A stretch of 64,000 nucleotides of DNA from Paludibacter sp. 47-17 (GTDB lineage Bacteria; Bacteroidota; Bacteroidia; Bacteroidales; Paludibacteraceae): contig MKVT01000009.1 in NCBI GenBank assembly GCA_001898935.1, forward strand, positions 186,001 through 250,000, written 5' to 3'. The notes beneath the pieces are model-generated. The model searched no databases. It saw only the letters and a program-made list of their open reading frames with translations, and was not told the DNA's origin. The position numbers and the translations under genes were made by a program. Positions 43,019 to 52,790 of the stretch are shown here, piece by piece. Every line of letters begins with the position of its first letter. Within the stretch, counting starts at the first letter, position 1.

Positions 43019-46000
43019 ATGAAAAAATTGCTACACATCTCAGCTTTACTTGTGGTGCAGCTTCTCTACACCCAAAGTTACGCAGCGGCCGTCATGCCGC
43101 AGGTGAGTGCCGGATCAGTGGAATACTGGTACCACATTTCTTTTCAAAACGGCACAAACATGGTGCTTCAGGACAATGGAGAAGATGCCATTCTGACCAC
43201 ACAGGCTATTTCGGTAGGAGCAGACAATCAGCTTTGGAAATTTGAAGCATCTGCAACAAGCGGAGAGTATGTTTTTACTTCAAAAGCGGGCAGAAAAATT
43301 TATTGGGACGGAACTGCTTCCCGATTCAAGGCAGGAAGCGACGACACACCCACCAATATTAAATTCATTGCCTCTGCAAACACAACCAGACCCAATTCAT
43401 GGGAATTGCAACGCACCGGATCGACCCGGGCTATGAATCCAAACGGCGGAGCAAGCGCCGGCAGCCAAATAGGCGAATGGTACCTGGGCGATATCGGCAA
43501 CACGATCAAATTCCACACCGCACCTTTTAAAACAAGCTCGGGAGCTACCGAGTACTGGTATCAGCTCGTATTTCAGCGATACACCGGCAACCTGGCTATC
43601 CGCGACAATGGTGAAGATGCGATCCTTACCTCCGAAACACTGGTGGCAGGCGCCGAAAATCAGCTCTGGAAGATTGAAGTATCAGTTAATCCCGGTTTTT
43701 ATATTTTCACGTCGAAGGCAGGGCGAAAAATCTATTGGGACGGAACTGCTTCGCGATTTAAAGCAGGAAGCGACGATACCGGAGTCGATCTTAAAACCTT
43801 AATGTCGGGCAACAACGACTACGCTCTGTCCTGGGAACTTCAGCGGACCGGATCGAGCAACGGATTAAATCCATACGGAGGTTCGTCGGCCGGAAGACAA
43901 TTAGGAGAAACGACCTTGGGAGATGGCGGGAATGTACTGAGATTTATTTCCGCACAGAATTTTCTCCGGAATGCCATAACTACTGCACAGAATAAACTGA
44001 CGAACACCCTTGCAGGAAGCGATCCGGGCACGTATACCACCGCCGACCGTACAACACTGGGAAATGCCATTAACACGGCAATAACCGCTTTGTCAGGCTC
44101 CTCGACCGATGCAGAATACCTGACTGCCAAGACCAACCTGGAAACGGCTGTAAGTACGTATACCAATTCGGTAATCACACCTCAACTCAGCACGCCGGGG
44201 GACGAACGTTGGTATTATATCCAGGGAACACGTCCGGCCAACACCTACCTGTCGAGCAACGGAGCAGGGGCTCAGCTTTCATCCAAAACCGTAATACCCG
44301 ACGACACCCAGTTATGGAAATTTGTGGCCAATACCAACAGCCCGGCCAATGGTTTTGCAATGGTGAATAAAGCTACCGGCGAATACCTGAACGCCAACAC
44401 CCCCTACAACACCAGCATCAATTCGGTGGCAACCATGCCCACCAATAATCTGCAATTTATCGCCAGCGATATCTACTCTGATAAAATAGTTCGCTTCTGG
44501 ATCGAAAACACTGCCGGATCGACACCTGTTTTCCGCCTGCACGCAGGTAATCCGAATATATTGAACTGGAACGGTAATGCATACGACAACAGTAGCTGGC
44601 TAATCCTGGACTACAACGTGGCACAGAAAGTTTTCCTTCAAACCAGCATCAACGACGCTGCCGGTTTATTGGCCGGTACTACCCAGGGAAGTTATTTTGG
44701 AGAATACACTGCCGAAGCCCGCAGCACCTTACAAACAGCTATAAACACTGCTCAGGCCGTTCACGATGATCCTTCGGCAACGATCACCGAAATTCAAGAT
44801 CAGCGGACCGCCATACAGGCTGCAATCGCTACTTACAAAGCAGCTGCAAACTCCGATATCAACGGACTTGTTTCGACCAGCCCCTACAAGTACCGTTGGT
44901 ACAGAATTAAAAACAGAAATTATTCCTCTAACGATATCATAAGCTCCAATGGAGTTGCGGAAAATGGCGGTATAATCACACAAAATGCAGGAACTGCTAC
45001 CGACAACGAACTGTGGCGGTTTGAAATAAATACCGGAGGAACGGCTGTGAAAATCATCAACAAAGCAACCGGCCTGGCTATCAAAGAAAACGGTCAAAGC
45101 GCCCAATCTACTTTAGTAAAACCGGCAAGCGCCACCGAGTTTACCTTCACGCGTATTGATCTGTTTTGGGCCATCGGACGTGTAGGTGCAACGCAATATC
45201 AATACCTGCATCGTGACGGATCTTCGCGATTAGTAGGCTGGGAATCGTCGGCAACAGCTTCCAACTGGGCATTGCAATTTGTAGAGGAAGCCGAAATACC
45301 CCTTGGCATTCCTGTAGCCCCGATGGTATCAACTACCGATAAACCGGTATATTACATGATCCAGTCGGCCTCCAACGGTTCGGTCAACTTAAGTGGCGGA
45401 GGGAAAAATTACCTGGATCATTTACTGTATGCACCGACCAACACCAACAATGTGAATCTCAAACACGATAAACGCTCGACCCTTATCGGCGCCGGCATCA
45501 GTATGGATAATGCATTATGGCAACTGATCGAAGAAGGAGGGAAACTTAAACTAAAAAACAAAGGTACCGGGCTGTATATGAACGATGCACGCTTCGGTAC
45601 AACGGTGAGCGATCAAACCTTCTCGGCTGTTCCGATAAGCGGCACCACCAATCAATACCTGCTTAAGACTTCAACCCAGGCGAATCCCGCGGTAGCCTGG
45701 TACAATGAGGCTAACGGCAACTATATTGACCGCTGGGGCTCTACCGCCGCCAATAGTCAAGTAGCCTGGTACTTTATTGCTCCTGCATTCTCGGGCACTT
45801 CCGACTTCAGCAATGCTGCCGACTGGACCAATGGTGTCGTTCCTGCCGATAACATGGCCGTTGCGATCAACAGCAACGCTACCATCGCTACCGACAAAGC
45901 GTTTAACGGTCTGCATATCGCTACCGGCAAAACCCTCACGGTAAATGCAGGAAAGGGATTAACCGTTCACAATTCCATCACAGGAAGCGGAACCTTACTT

Positions 46001-47332
46001 CTGAGATCCGATGCTGCCAACGGAACGGCTACCGTAACCGGAAATGTTACCGGCACTGCCACCGTAGAACAACACCTGCCTGCTGCTACCGAACGTACCT
46101 GGTGGTACCTTGCCAGTCCGGTGACCGGAGCTGCATGGACGGTATTCGGCAGCAATCAGGTGGGAAATTACAGCGAATCAACCCGCAGCTACTCGGCTCC
46201 CTTTGCAGCAGCCGAAACACTGGAAGCCGGCAGGGGATATGTAGTGAAAATGAATGCCACAGAGGCAGCAGTGTATCAATTTGCCAACAAAACGCTGAAT
46301 AACGGCAATATTTCGGTGCCGCTTACCCGCTCGGTAACCGGAAACCTCGACAACAAACGTGGTTTCAACCTTGCAGGCAACCCCTATCCTTCGTACCTGA
46401 ACTGGGGAATGGCTTACGATGCCGCCACCAACGTTCGTTCCACGATCTGGTACCGCACCCAAGGGACAAGTGCAATGGAATTCCACACCTATAATGCCGC
46501 ACTGGGCGTAGGAGTTCCCGCGTCGGCGAGCGGATACATACCTCCGATGCAGGCCTTCTGGGTGAAGGTGGACACCGATCCTATCGAGCCTGAAACCGTC
46601 AGCAACGGAACGCTGAACTTCACCAACGCGATGCGTGGTCATGCCAATTCCTCCGAAAACCGCCTGAAAGCTCCGGCTACCGGCACACTACCGCTACTTC
46701 GCCTGGAACTCAGCAACGGAACCGCCAGCGACGAAACGGTGATTACCATCCACGACAGCGCGTCGGACAATTTCGATCGTTACGATTCTGAAAAAATGAG
46801 CAATACCGGTGCAGCTGAAGTATTTACCCTTACCGGAACCCAGGAATTGGTCATCAACGCCCTGGCGAAAAGCGAAGGTAGCAAATCGGTGCGCCTGGGT
46901 ATTCGCCCTGCCGGTGCAGGCAATTTCACCCTGAAGGCGACGGAATTGAAAAACATGGACGATATAGCGCTTATCCTGCACGACCATCAACTCAACACAC
47001 GAACCGAACTTAAGCTGAACGAAAGCTACAGCTTTATTTCCGAAGCCACCGCCACCAACGATCGCTTCAGCGTAGAACTCCGCGCACCGGGAGCCACCAC
47101 CTCGGTAAACGATGTTCCGGACCAACTGAAAGTAGGCGTATCCGTAGCCGGCCGTCTTACCATCGAAGGTCCGGTAACTGCCGGTAGCATCATCGGCGTG
47201 TACAACACGGTAGGACAGCAGGTATTCTCCCAGGCTGCTACCGGTAGTTATACCGAGCTTGACCGCGCGTTACATCCCGGCGTATACATCGTGAAAATCA
47301 ATAACACATCCATTAAAGTAACTGTAAAATAA
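43019..47332 (+). CDS. Large modular T9SS-secreted protein (repeated RICIN/beta-trefoil-like modules, FIVAR-like helical repeats, C-terminal secretion tail)
   Basis: Repeated 'NGEDAILT...NQLWK.E......F.FTSKAGRKIYWDGTASRFKAGSDD'; 'GSDPGTYTTADRTTLGNAINTAITAL'; C-term 'GVYNTVGQQVFSQAATGSYTELDRALHPGVYIVKINNTSIKVTVK'. Confidence 0.85.
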   Translation: MKKLLHISALLVVQLLYTQSYAAAVMPQVSAGSVEYWYHISFQNGTNMVLQDNGEDAILTTQAISVGADNQLWKFEASATSGEYVFTSKAGRKIYWDGTASRFKAGSDDTPTNIKFIASANTTRPNSWELQRTGSTRAMNPNGGASAGSQIGEWYLGDIGNTIKFHTAPFKTSSGATEYWYQLVFQRYTGNLAIRDNGEDAILTSETLVAGAENQLWKIEVSVNPGFYIFTSKAGRKIYWDGTASRFKAGSDDTGVDLKTLMSGNNDYALSWELQRTGSSNGLNPYGGSSAGRQLGETTLGDGGNVLRFISAQNFLRNAITTAQNKLTNTLAGSDPGTYTTADRTTLGNAINTAITALSGSSTDAEYLTAKTNLETAVSTYTNSVITPQLSTPGDERWYYIQGTRPANTYLSSNGAGAQLSSKTVIPDDTQLWKFVANTNSPANGFAMVNKATGEYLNANTPYNTSINSVATMPTNNLQFIASDIYSDKIVRFWIENTAGSTPVFRLHAGNPNILNWNGNAYDNSSWLILDYNVAQKVFLQTSINDAAGLLAGTTQGSYFGEYTAEARSTLQTAINTAQAVHDDPSATITEIQDQRTAIQAAIATYKAAANSDINGLVSTSPYKYRWYRIKNRNYSSNDIISSNGVAENGGIITQNAGTATDNELWRFEINTGGTAVKIINKATGLAIKENGQSAQSTLVKPASATEFTFTRIDLFWAIGRVGATQYQYLHRDGSSRLVGWESSATASNWALQFVEEAEIPLGIPVAPMVSTTDKPVYYMIQSASNGSVNLSGGGKNYLDHLLYAPTNTNNVNLKHDKRSTLIGAGISMDNALWQLIEEGGKLKLKNKGTGLYMNDARFGTTVSDQTFSAVPISGTTNQYLLKTSTQANPAVAWYNEANGNYIDRWGSTAANSQVAWYFIAPAFSGTSDFSNAADWTNGVVPADNMAVAINSNATIATDKAFNGLHIATGKTLTVNAGKGLTVHNSITGSGTLLLRSDAANGTATVTGNVTGTATVEQHLPAATERTWWYLASPVTGAAWTVFGSNQVGNYSESTRSYSAPFAAAETLEAGRGYVVKMNATEAAVYQFANKTLNNGNISVPLTRSVTGNLDNKRGFNLAGNPYPSYLNWGMAYDAATNVRSTIWYRTQGTSAMEFHTYNAALGVGVPASASGYIPPMQAFWVKVDTDPIEPETVSNGTLNFTNAMRGHANSSENRLKAPATGTLPLLRLELSNGTASDETVITIHDSASDNFDRYDSEKMSNTGAAEVFTLTGTQELVINALAKSEGSKSVRLGIRPAGAGNFTLKATELKNMDDIALILHDHQLNTRTELKLNESYSFISEATATNDRFSVELRAPGATTSVNDVPDQLKVGVSVAGRLTIEGPVTAGSIIGVYNTVGQQVFSQAATGSYTELDRALHPGVYIVKINNTSIKVTVK

Positions 47333-47341
47333 ATATTCATT

Positions 47342-47509
47342 ATGAACAACAAGCAAATCAAACCCTACGAAAGTCCGGAAATAGCATTAGTACTGCTTGA
47401 CCACGAAATCTCACTGCAACTTGCATCGGATCCGGATCCGATGGGAGAACCCGACTGGACAAGTAAGGCTCAAGACAATTTCACGAGCGATCCTTATCAA
47501 TTAATCTGA
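47342..47509 (+). CDS. Small conserved protein (55 aa), not in supplied ORF track: MNNKQIKPYESPEIALVLLDHEISLQLASDPDPMGEPDWTSKAQDNFTSDPYQLI
   Basis: Translated by hand; ATG 9 nt after the 43019 gene; 37/55 residues identical to the ORF at 55749-55916; followed by an intrinsic terminator. Confidence 0.85.
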   Translation: MNNKQIKPYESPEIALVLLDHEISLQLASDPDPMGEPDWTSKAQDNFTSDPYQLI

Positions 47510-47540
47510 TGAAGCACAGGCTAATTGAATGAATACCCCA

Positions 47541-47579
47541 AACAGGAAACACCCCGGAAGTGTGTGTTTCCTGTTTTTT
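47541..47579 (+). terminator. Rho-independent terminator after 55-aa ORF, 20 nt upstream of sialidase start
   Basis: aacaggaaacac / gtgtttcctgtt perfect 12-bp stem then T tract. Confidence 0.9.
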
Positions 47580-47599
47580 AACACCCAAGTATCAAATCC

Positions 47600-50500
47600 A
47601 TGAAAAAACTCGTACTTTTTTTAAGTGTATTGCTCTGGTGGAGCCTGCAAGGCTTTTCATTGCTTGCACAAGTAAACGGCACCGCTTCGCGGCCGGTAAT
47701 TTCAACTGCAGCTACACCGGTTTATTATTACATCGAATCGGCATCGAACGGGACGGTAACCGCCGGCTCAGGAACCGCCAATTACCTGGGAAATCTGATG
47801 TATGCTCCCTCCGCTACCAGCGGCGTGAGGATTAAGCACAATCTCAGAGCATCCATCACTCCCCTCGATAATGCTCTGTGGCAACTCATCAGCGAAGGTG
47901 GTGCGCTGAAACTTAAAAACAAAGGTACAGGCTTGTACCTGACCGGAAGTCATACCGGCGTGACGTCGACCACCAATACCTATATTTACAGCGAATACGG
48001 TTCGACCACTCAATTCGTAATGCGCACCAGCGACCAGGCCAGTTTTACGATAGCCTGGGGAAGCAACAATCTGGATCGATGGGGAACCTCCTTGGGCGCC
48101 AACAGCCAGACGGCCTGGTATTTCATTTCGCCTTCGGAACTGAATTCCAGGATTGCCGAGGCGGTAGGACTGTTCAACACCACTAAAGCCGGCGTACATC
48201 CGGGCCAATATCAGGAAGCAAGCCGCAGCACATTTTCCACTGCTATACAAAATGCGGTTGCTGCACGCGACAACGCCGATGCCGGCGACGATGCCGACGC
48301 CCTCTCTACCCTCACCACCGCTATCACCACCTATCAGAACTCGCAAAACCAACTTCAGATCAGCTCGGGCAGCAACGAATACTGGTACTGGATTAAAGGC
48401 ACACGAGGATCGGCAGCCACCGCTTTGTACGCCGAATTCCAGTCGGCTGGCACACAGGTGCTCAACAAGGACAGAGCCCTGACCGACAAGCAACTCTGGA
48501 AGATTGTAGCCAATGGCAGCGGATATGCGCTTCAAAACAAAGCAAGCGGGACGTATATGAATACGAATATCGCGAACAATACTTTACTAAAAACAGAAAC
48601 TGCACCACCAACAGCAAAACCGGTTTATTTTAATAAATCGACCTATGCTACGGATGCTGTAGATAAGATTCAATATTATTTGATCGAAGACAATACTACG
48701 TCAACAGGTGTTTCTTTCCGGATGCATGCGGGGGGAAGCAGTCATAACTGGGGACTGATGAACTACACAGGCGGCATTTCCGACAATTGCTCGTTCCAGT
48801 TTCTTGCCTACGATCCCGACGATGTACTCTCGACTGCCATCACCGAGTGCGAATCGGTATATACAAAAGCAGTTACCGGTACAAATCCCGGGCAATACAC
48901 TCCGGACAACAAAGCCACGTTCCGCGCAGCCATCGATGCAGCGATAAGCGTCAACATCAGCAGCTCGGCCACCAGTGAAGAAAAGACCACAGCTGCAGGC
49001 ACTCTGAACCAGGCAAAATCCACTTTTACAGCAAGCCGCAATCCGATTAAGTTAAGCACCGCCGGGGATGAGGTGTGGTACTATATTGTTTCGGCTCACT
49101 CGGGATACAGTTCGGGCCAGGTGATGACCAACCAGAACAACACTGCCGGCACCAGCATTCTGTATTCCGCTAAAACCCAGGATCCGAATAAGCTCTGGAA
49201 ATTCACCGATAGGGGAAATGGTAAGGTAGCGATTCAAAATCGCGCTTCCTCGCTGTATATTTCGGCTAATCCTCGCAACGACGGAACCACCGCAACGGCC
49301 GTCGGCTTCAACGTCGTCTGGCTGAGCGAAGGGGCTCAGTTGCTGATGAATGCAGACGGACAATCCTACCTTCACGCACAACAGGCAGGCACGGTTATCG
49401 TTACCTGGGGCACCAGCGATGTCAATTCGGCTTCGGCCTGGCGCCTAGAAGAAATACCTGCTGCGGACGAAAATCTACCCGTCGGCATCACTTCGGTGAG
49501 TGTCAACCAAGGTACCTACACTACTACCGGACGCGGAAATACCGACCATGGAATGGCCTATGCCACACTGAGCACCAGCGGTTTCGCAGGCACTGCAGCT
49601 GTCACTTCCATCACCGTCGACTTAACCGGAACCAGCCATACCGCCGCCATCGAACGTTTGAAACTCTACTCCACCGGTTCGTCCACCCGCCTCAATCCCG
49701 CTACACACACGCTGCTCAGCGTGGTGGAAGGTCCTTTTACCACCTCCGACCCCATCGTCTTCACACTGAATTCGCCAGCCACTGTTGCTCCCGGCACACA
49801 TCAGTTCTATATTGCCGCCGACATAGCCGAAGAAGCTGCGGAAGGCGCCATCCTCGACAACCGAATTCTCTCGGTAGCTTATACCGACGGGAACAGTCAG
49901 GCACAAACCATCGCTCCGGCAACAACCACGACCCCCCTGCACAGCATTGTATTCCTCACCCGCACGGTGGTCGTACAACCGGGCGATTACGGCTCCGTGA
50001 GCTACCGGATCCCGGCTCTTACTATTGCACCCGACGGCGCATTGGTGGCACTTACCGACAAGCGGAAATACCATTCGGGCGACCTGCCGGCCGACATCGA
50101 CGTAATTGCTCAACGCAGCACCGATGGCGGTAAAACATGGTCGGCGCCGGTTACCGTCGCACAAGGCGCCAGCAGCAGCACAGGATTTGGCGATGCGGCC
50201 ATCATTCGCTCCAACAGCGGCAAGCTGCACGCACTTTACGTGGGCGGACAAGGATTCTTCGCCTCCACAGCAGCCAATCCGATCCGCTCGTACATCTCCA
50301 CCAGCGCCGACAACGGTATCAGCTGGTCGGCACCGCGCGACATCACCTCGCAACTGTATGGCGCCGGATGTAGCGATCCGGTACGGGCCACCTGGCTGGG
50401 CTCTTTCTTCGGCTCCGGACAAGCCCTCTGCCTGCGCGACGGGCGGCTGATGGCCGTGATGGCGGTGCGCGTACCGGATGCAGGGATAAAAAACTATGCA

Positions 50501-52612
50501 GCGTATTCCGACGACGACGGCCTCACCTGGCAGGTATCCAACAAAGCCATCGACGGCGGCGACGAAGCTAAGGTAGTAGAACTCGACAATGGCGACATCC
50601 TGATGAGCACCCGCACCGGCGGCAACCGTCTCTGGACCAAATCGGCCGACAGGGGCGTCAACTGGAGCCCGCAAAGCAGCTGGACCGAGATCTGGGGTAA
50701 TGCCTGCGATGCCGATATCGTTCGCTATACTTCCACCACCGACGGGTACGAAAAAAGCCGGCTGCTCCACACCCTGCCCAATGCCTCCGACCGCCGCAAC
50801 CTCACCATGTGGATGAGCGAAGACGAAGGTACCACCTGGCCGGTGAAAAAAACCATTTGCCCCGGCACCTCGGCGTATTCGTCGGTCACTATTCTCCCCG
50901 ACGGCACCATCGGAGTGTATTTTGAAGAAGATGGATCGAACGCGTACACCATGACCTTCGTGAACTTCAGTTTGAACTGGCTGACCTCCGGCACCGACAG
51001 CTATCAGAATTCGCCGGCAAAAGCGTATCGCACCAAAAACAGCGGTAACTGGAGCGAACCCGGCAACTGGGAAGTAGCTACCCATACGGCCGTGTGGGTG
51101 ACACCCACCCGGCAGCCCACCCATCAATCGCCGGCTATTACGGTTGCCGCCACACACGAGCTCACTATCGATAATGCCGCCACAGCCGACGTGCTTACCG
51201 TAGAAGCCGGTGGAAAACTCACCATCGCCGGAGGAAAAAGCCTGATTGCCAACCAACTGAAATTGAAAGGTAATACCACCGACGGTACCGCCACCCTGCT
51301 GAACCAGGGCAGCTTTACCGGCACCCTCGAAGTAGAACAAGCCCTTACCGGCAAGAGCAGCGCCGAAGCCTCCGACAACTGGTGGTACCTGTCGAGTCCG
51401 GTGAGCAATGCCACTGCAGCTGTATTTCTTACCGGCAACAACAAGTTGGGCTCTTACAACGAAGCGGCAGCCACCTATCCTCAGATTGTCAATTCGACTG
51501 CGATGCTGACACCGGGCACCGGCTATCTGGTACAACTGAACACTGCCGGCAGCTATACCTTCAGCGGAACAGCCAATACCGGCGAAATCACCATCCCCTT
51601 GAGCCGTACCGGAAACAGCAACGCCAAGCGAGGATTCAATCTCATTGGAAATCCTTACCCATCGTACCTCCACTGGAATACCGTCACCGGTTTCGGCACC
51701 GAAAGCCGGCGGACCGATATTCGTCCCACCATTTGGTACCGCACCCGAACGGCAGGCGGAGCCATGGTATTCGATACCTTCGACGGAGAGGACGGCACCG
51801 ACAACGGCAGACAAGGACTGGTCAATGGATTTATTCCTCCCCTGCAGGCCTTCTGGGTAAAAGTGAATGCCGACAACAGCACAACCAACCTGGTGCTGAA
51901 CGACCATCACCGCACTCATCGCACGGGTGCCGGCCACCTTCTGAAAGTTAAATCAGCCGGGGAGAGAAAAGTGATTCGCCTGACTATCGGCAACGGTATC
52001 AACCGCGATGTCACCATCATCTCCACCAATCCCGATGCCGACAGCGGCTACGATGCCCTCGATTCCGAAAAAATGAGTGCCGGAAATACCGCCGTGCCCG
52101 AAATCTTTACCCTGGCAGGAGAACATGAGCTGGTGATTAACAAACAAAAAGAACTGAGGGCGGGGATGCGCTTCGAAGTGGGCATTCGTCCCGGAACGGC
52201 AGGCACCTTCACCCTCAGCTTGAGCGAAGGCACCGTTACCGGCGGATTGGGATGCGAGTTGACCGACCACCACACCGGCGCAGTAACGCAACTGGAGGTA
52301 GGCGACAGCTATACCTTCACTTCCGACGGCAGCGCCGCCAACGACCGTTTCACCTTGCACCTACGCACTCCGGGAGCTATTACGGCCCTACCTCGGGACA
52401 GCATCACCCCGGTGAACGTTTCCACCACCTCCGAAGGGCATCTCCGGATAAGCGGTGCAAAAGCCGGCGGGCAGATACAGGTGTTCGATATCGCCGGCCG
52501 GATGATTTGCTCCGAAACAGCCGGCAAAGAGGAACATATCATTTCCGCCGCTTTGGGGGCCGGCATGTATCTGGTCCGAGTCGGGGACCAGCTGGTAAAA
52601 ATCAACCTTTAA
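47600..52612 (+). CDS. Modular T9SS-secreted sialidase (GH33, BNR/Asp-box repeats)
   Basis: 'VSYRIPALTIAPDGALVALTDKRKYHSGDLPADIDVIAQRSTDGGKTW' (YRIP plus Asp box), 'SRLLHTLPNASDRRNLTMWMSEDEGTTW', N-terminal RICIN/FIVAR-like modules, T9SS tail 'IQVFDIAGRMICSETAGKEEHIISAALGAGMYLVRVGDQLVKINL'. Confidence 0.92.
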   Translation: MKKLVLFLSVLLWWSLQGFSLLAQVNGTASRPVISTAATPVYYYIESASNGTVTAGSGTANYLGNLMYAPSATSGVRIKHNLRASITPLDNALWQLISEGGALKLKNKGTGLYLTGSHTGVTSTTNTYIYSEYGSTTQFVMRTSDQASFTIAWGSNNLDRWGTSLGANSQTAWYFISPSELNSRIAEAVGLFNTTKAGVHPGQYQEASRSTFSTAIQNAVAARDNADAGDDADALSTLTTAITTYQNSQNQLQISSGSNEYWYWIKGTRGSAATALYAEFQSAGTQVLNKDRALTDKQLWKIVANGSGYALQNKASGTYMNTNIANNTLLKTETAPPTAKPVYFNKSTYATDAVDKIQYYLIEDNTTSTGVSFRMHAGGSSHNWGLMNYTGGISDNCSFQFLAYDPDDVLSTAITECESVYTKAVTGTNPGQYTPDNKATFRAAIDAAISVNISSSATSEEKTTAAGTLNQAKSTFTASRNPIKLSTAGDEVWYYIVSAHSGYSSGQVMTNQNNTAGTSILYSAKTQDPNKLWKFTDRGNGKVAIQNRASSLYISANPRNDGTTATAVGFNVVWLSEGAQLLMNADGQSYLHAQQAGTVIVTWGTSDVNSASAWRLEEIPAADENLPVGITSVSVNQGTYTTTGRGNTDHGMAYATLSTSGFAGTAAVTSITVDLTGTSHTAAIERLKLYSTGSSTRLNPATHTLLSVVEGPFTTSDPIVFTLNSPATVAPGTHQFYIAADIAEEAAEGAILDNRILSVAYTDGNSQAQTIAPATTTTPLHSIVFLTRTVVVQPGDYGSVSYRIPALTIAPDGALVALTDKRKYHSGDLPADIDVIAQRSTDGGKTWSAPVTVAQGASSSTGFGDAAIIRSNSGKLHALYVGGQGFFASTAANPIRSYISTSADNGISWSAPRDITSQLYGAGCSDPVRATWLGSFFGSGQALCLRDGRLMAVMAVRVPDAGIKNYAAYSDDDGLTWQVSNKAIDGGDEAKVVELDNGDILMSTRTGGNRLWTKSADRGVNWSPQSSWTEIWGNACDADIVRYTSTTDGYEKSRLLHTLPNASDRRNLTMWMSEDEGTTWPVKKTICPGTSAYSSVTILPDGTIGVYFEEDGSNAYTMTFVNFSLNWLTSGTDSYQNSPAKAYRTKNSGNWSEPGNWEVATHTAVWVTPTRQPTHQSPAITVAATHELTIDNAATADVLTVEAGGKLTIAGGKSLIANQLKLKGNTTDGTATLLNQGSFTGTLEVEQALTGKSSAEASDNWWYLSSPVSNATAAVFLTGNNKLGSYNEAAATYPQIVNSTAMLTPGTGYLVQLNTAGSYTFSGTANTGEITIPLSRTGNSNAKRGFNLIGNPYPSYLHWNTVTGFGTESRRTDIRPTIWYRTRTAGGAMVFDTFDGEDGTDNGRQGLVNGFIPPLQAFWVKVNADNSTTNLVLNDHHRTHRTGAGHLLKVKSAGERKVIRLTIGNGINRDVTIISTNPDADSGYDALDSEKMSAGNTAVPEIFTLAGEHELVINKQKELRAGMRFEVGIRPGTAGTFTLSLSEGTVTGGLGCELTDHHTGAVTQLEVGDSYTFTSDGSAANDRFTLHLRTPGAITALPRDSITPVNVSTTSEGHLRISGAKAGGQIQVFDIAGRMICSETAGKEEHIISAALGAGMYLVRVGDQLVKINL

Positions 52613-52620
52613 CTTTTCAC

Positions 52621-52659
52621 AAGGTCTTGAAAGCATTCGGCTTTCAAGACCTTTTTTTA
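52621..52659 (+). terminator. Rho-independent terminator after sialidase 1
   Basis: aggtcttgaaagc-attcg-gctttcaagacct then ttttttt. Confidence 0.92.
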
Positions 52660-52738
52660 TCACTCCCGCTTTCTGTTCCCCTTATGTTAAATCGTCGTCC
52701 CGTGTACAATAAAAGGTAAAGAACGAACGAAATTGACC

Positions 52739-52767
52739 TTTGTGTTGACACCTATGCTGTAGCTTTG
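52739..52767 (+). promoter_or_regulatory. Putative Bacteroidetes promoter (TTTG-N17-TAGCTTTG) for 52791 gene
   Basis: TTTG at 52739-52742 and TAGCTTTG at 52760-52767, 24 nt upstream of ATG. Confidence 0.55.
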
Positions 52768-52790
52768 CCTCAACTAATTATCAATACTTT

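Noticed and set aside
49622-51937. 771-aa minus-strand ORF inside sialidase 1
   Set aside because: Antisense of a well-supported GH33 sialidase; no domain logic
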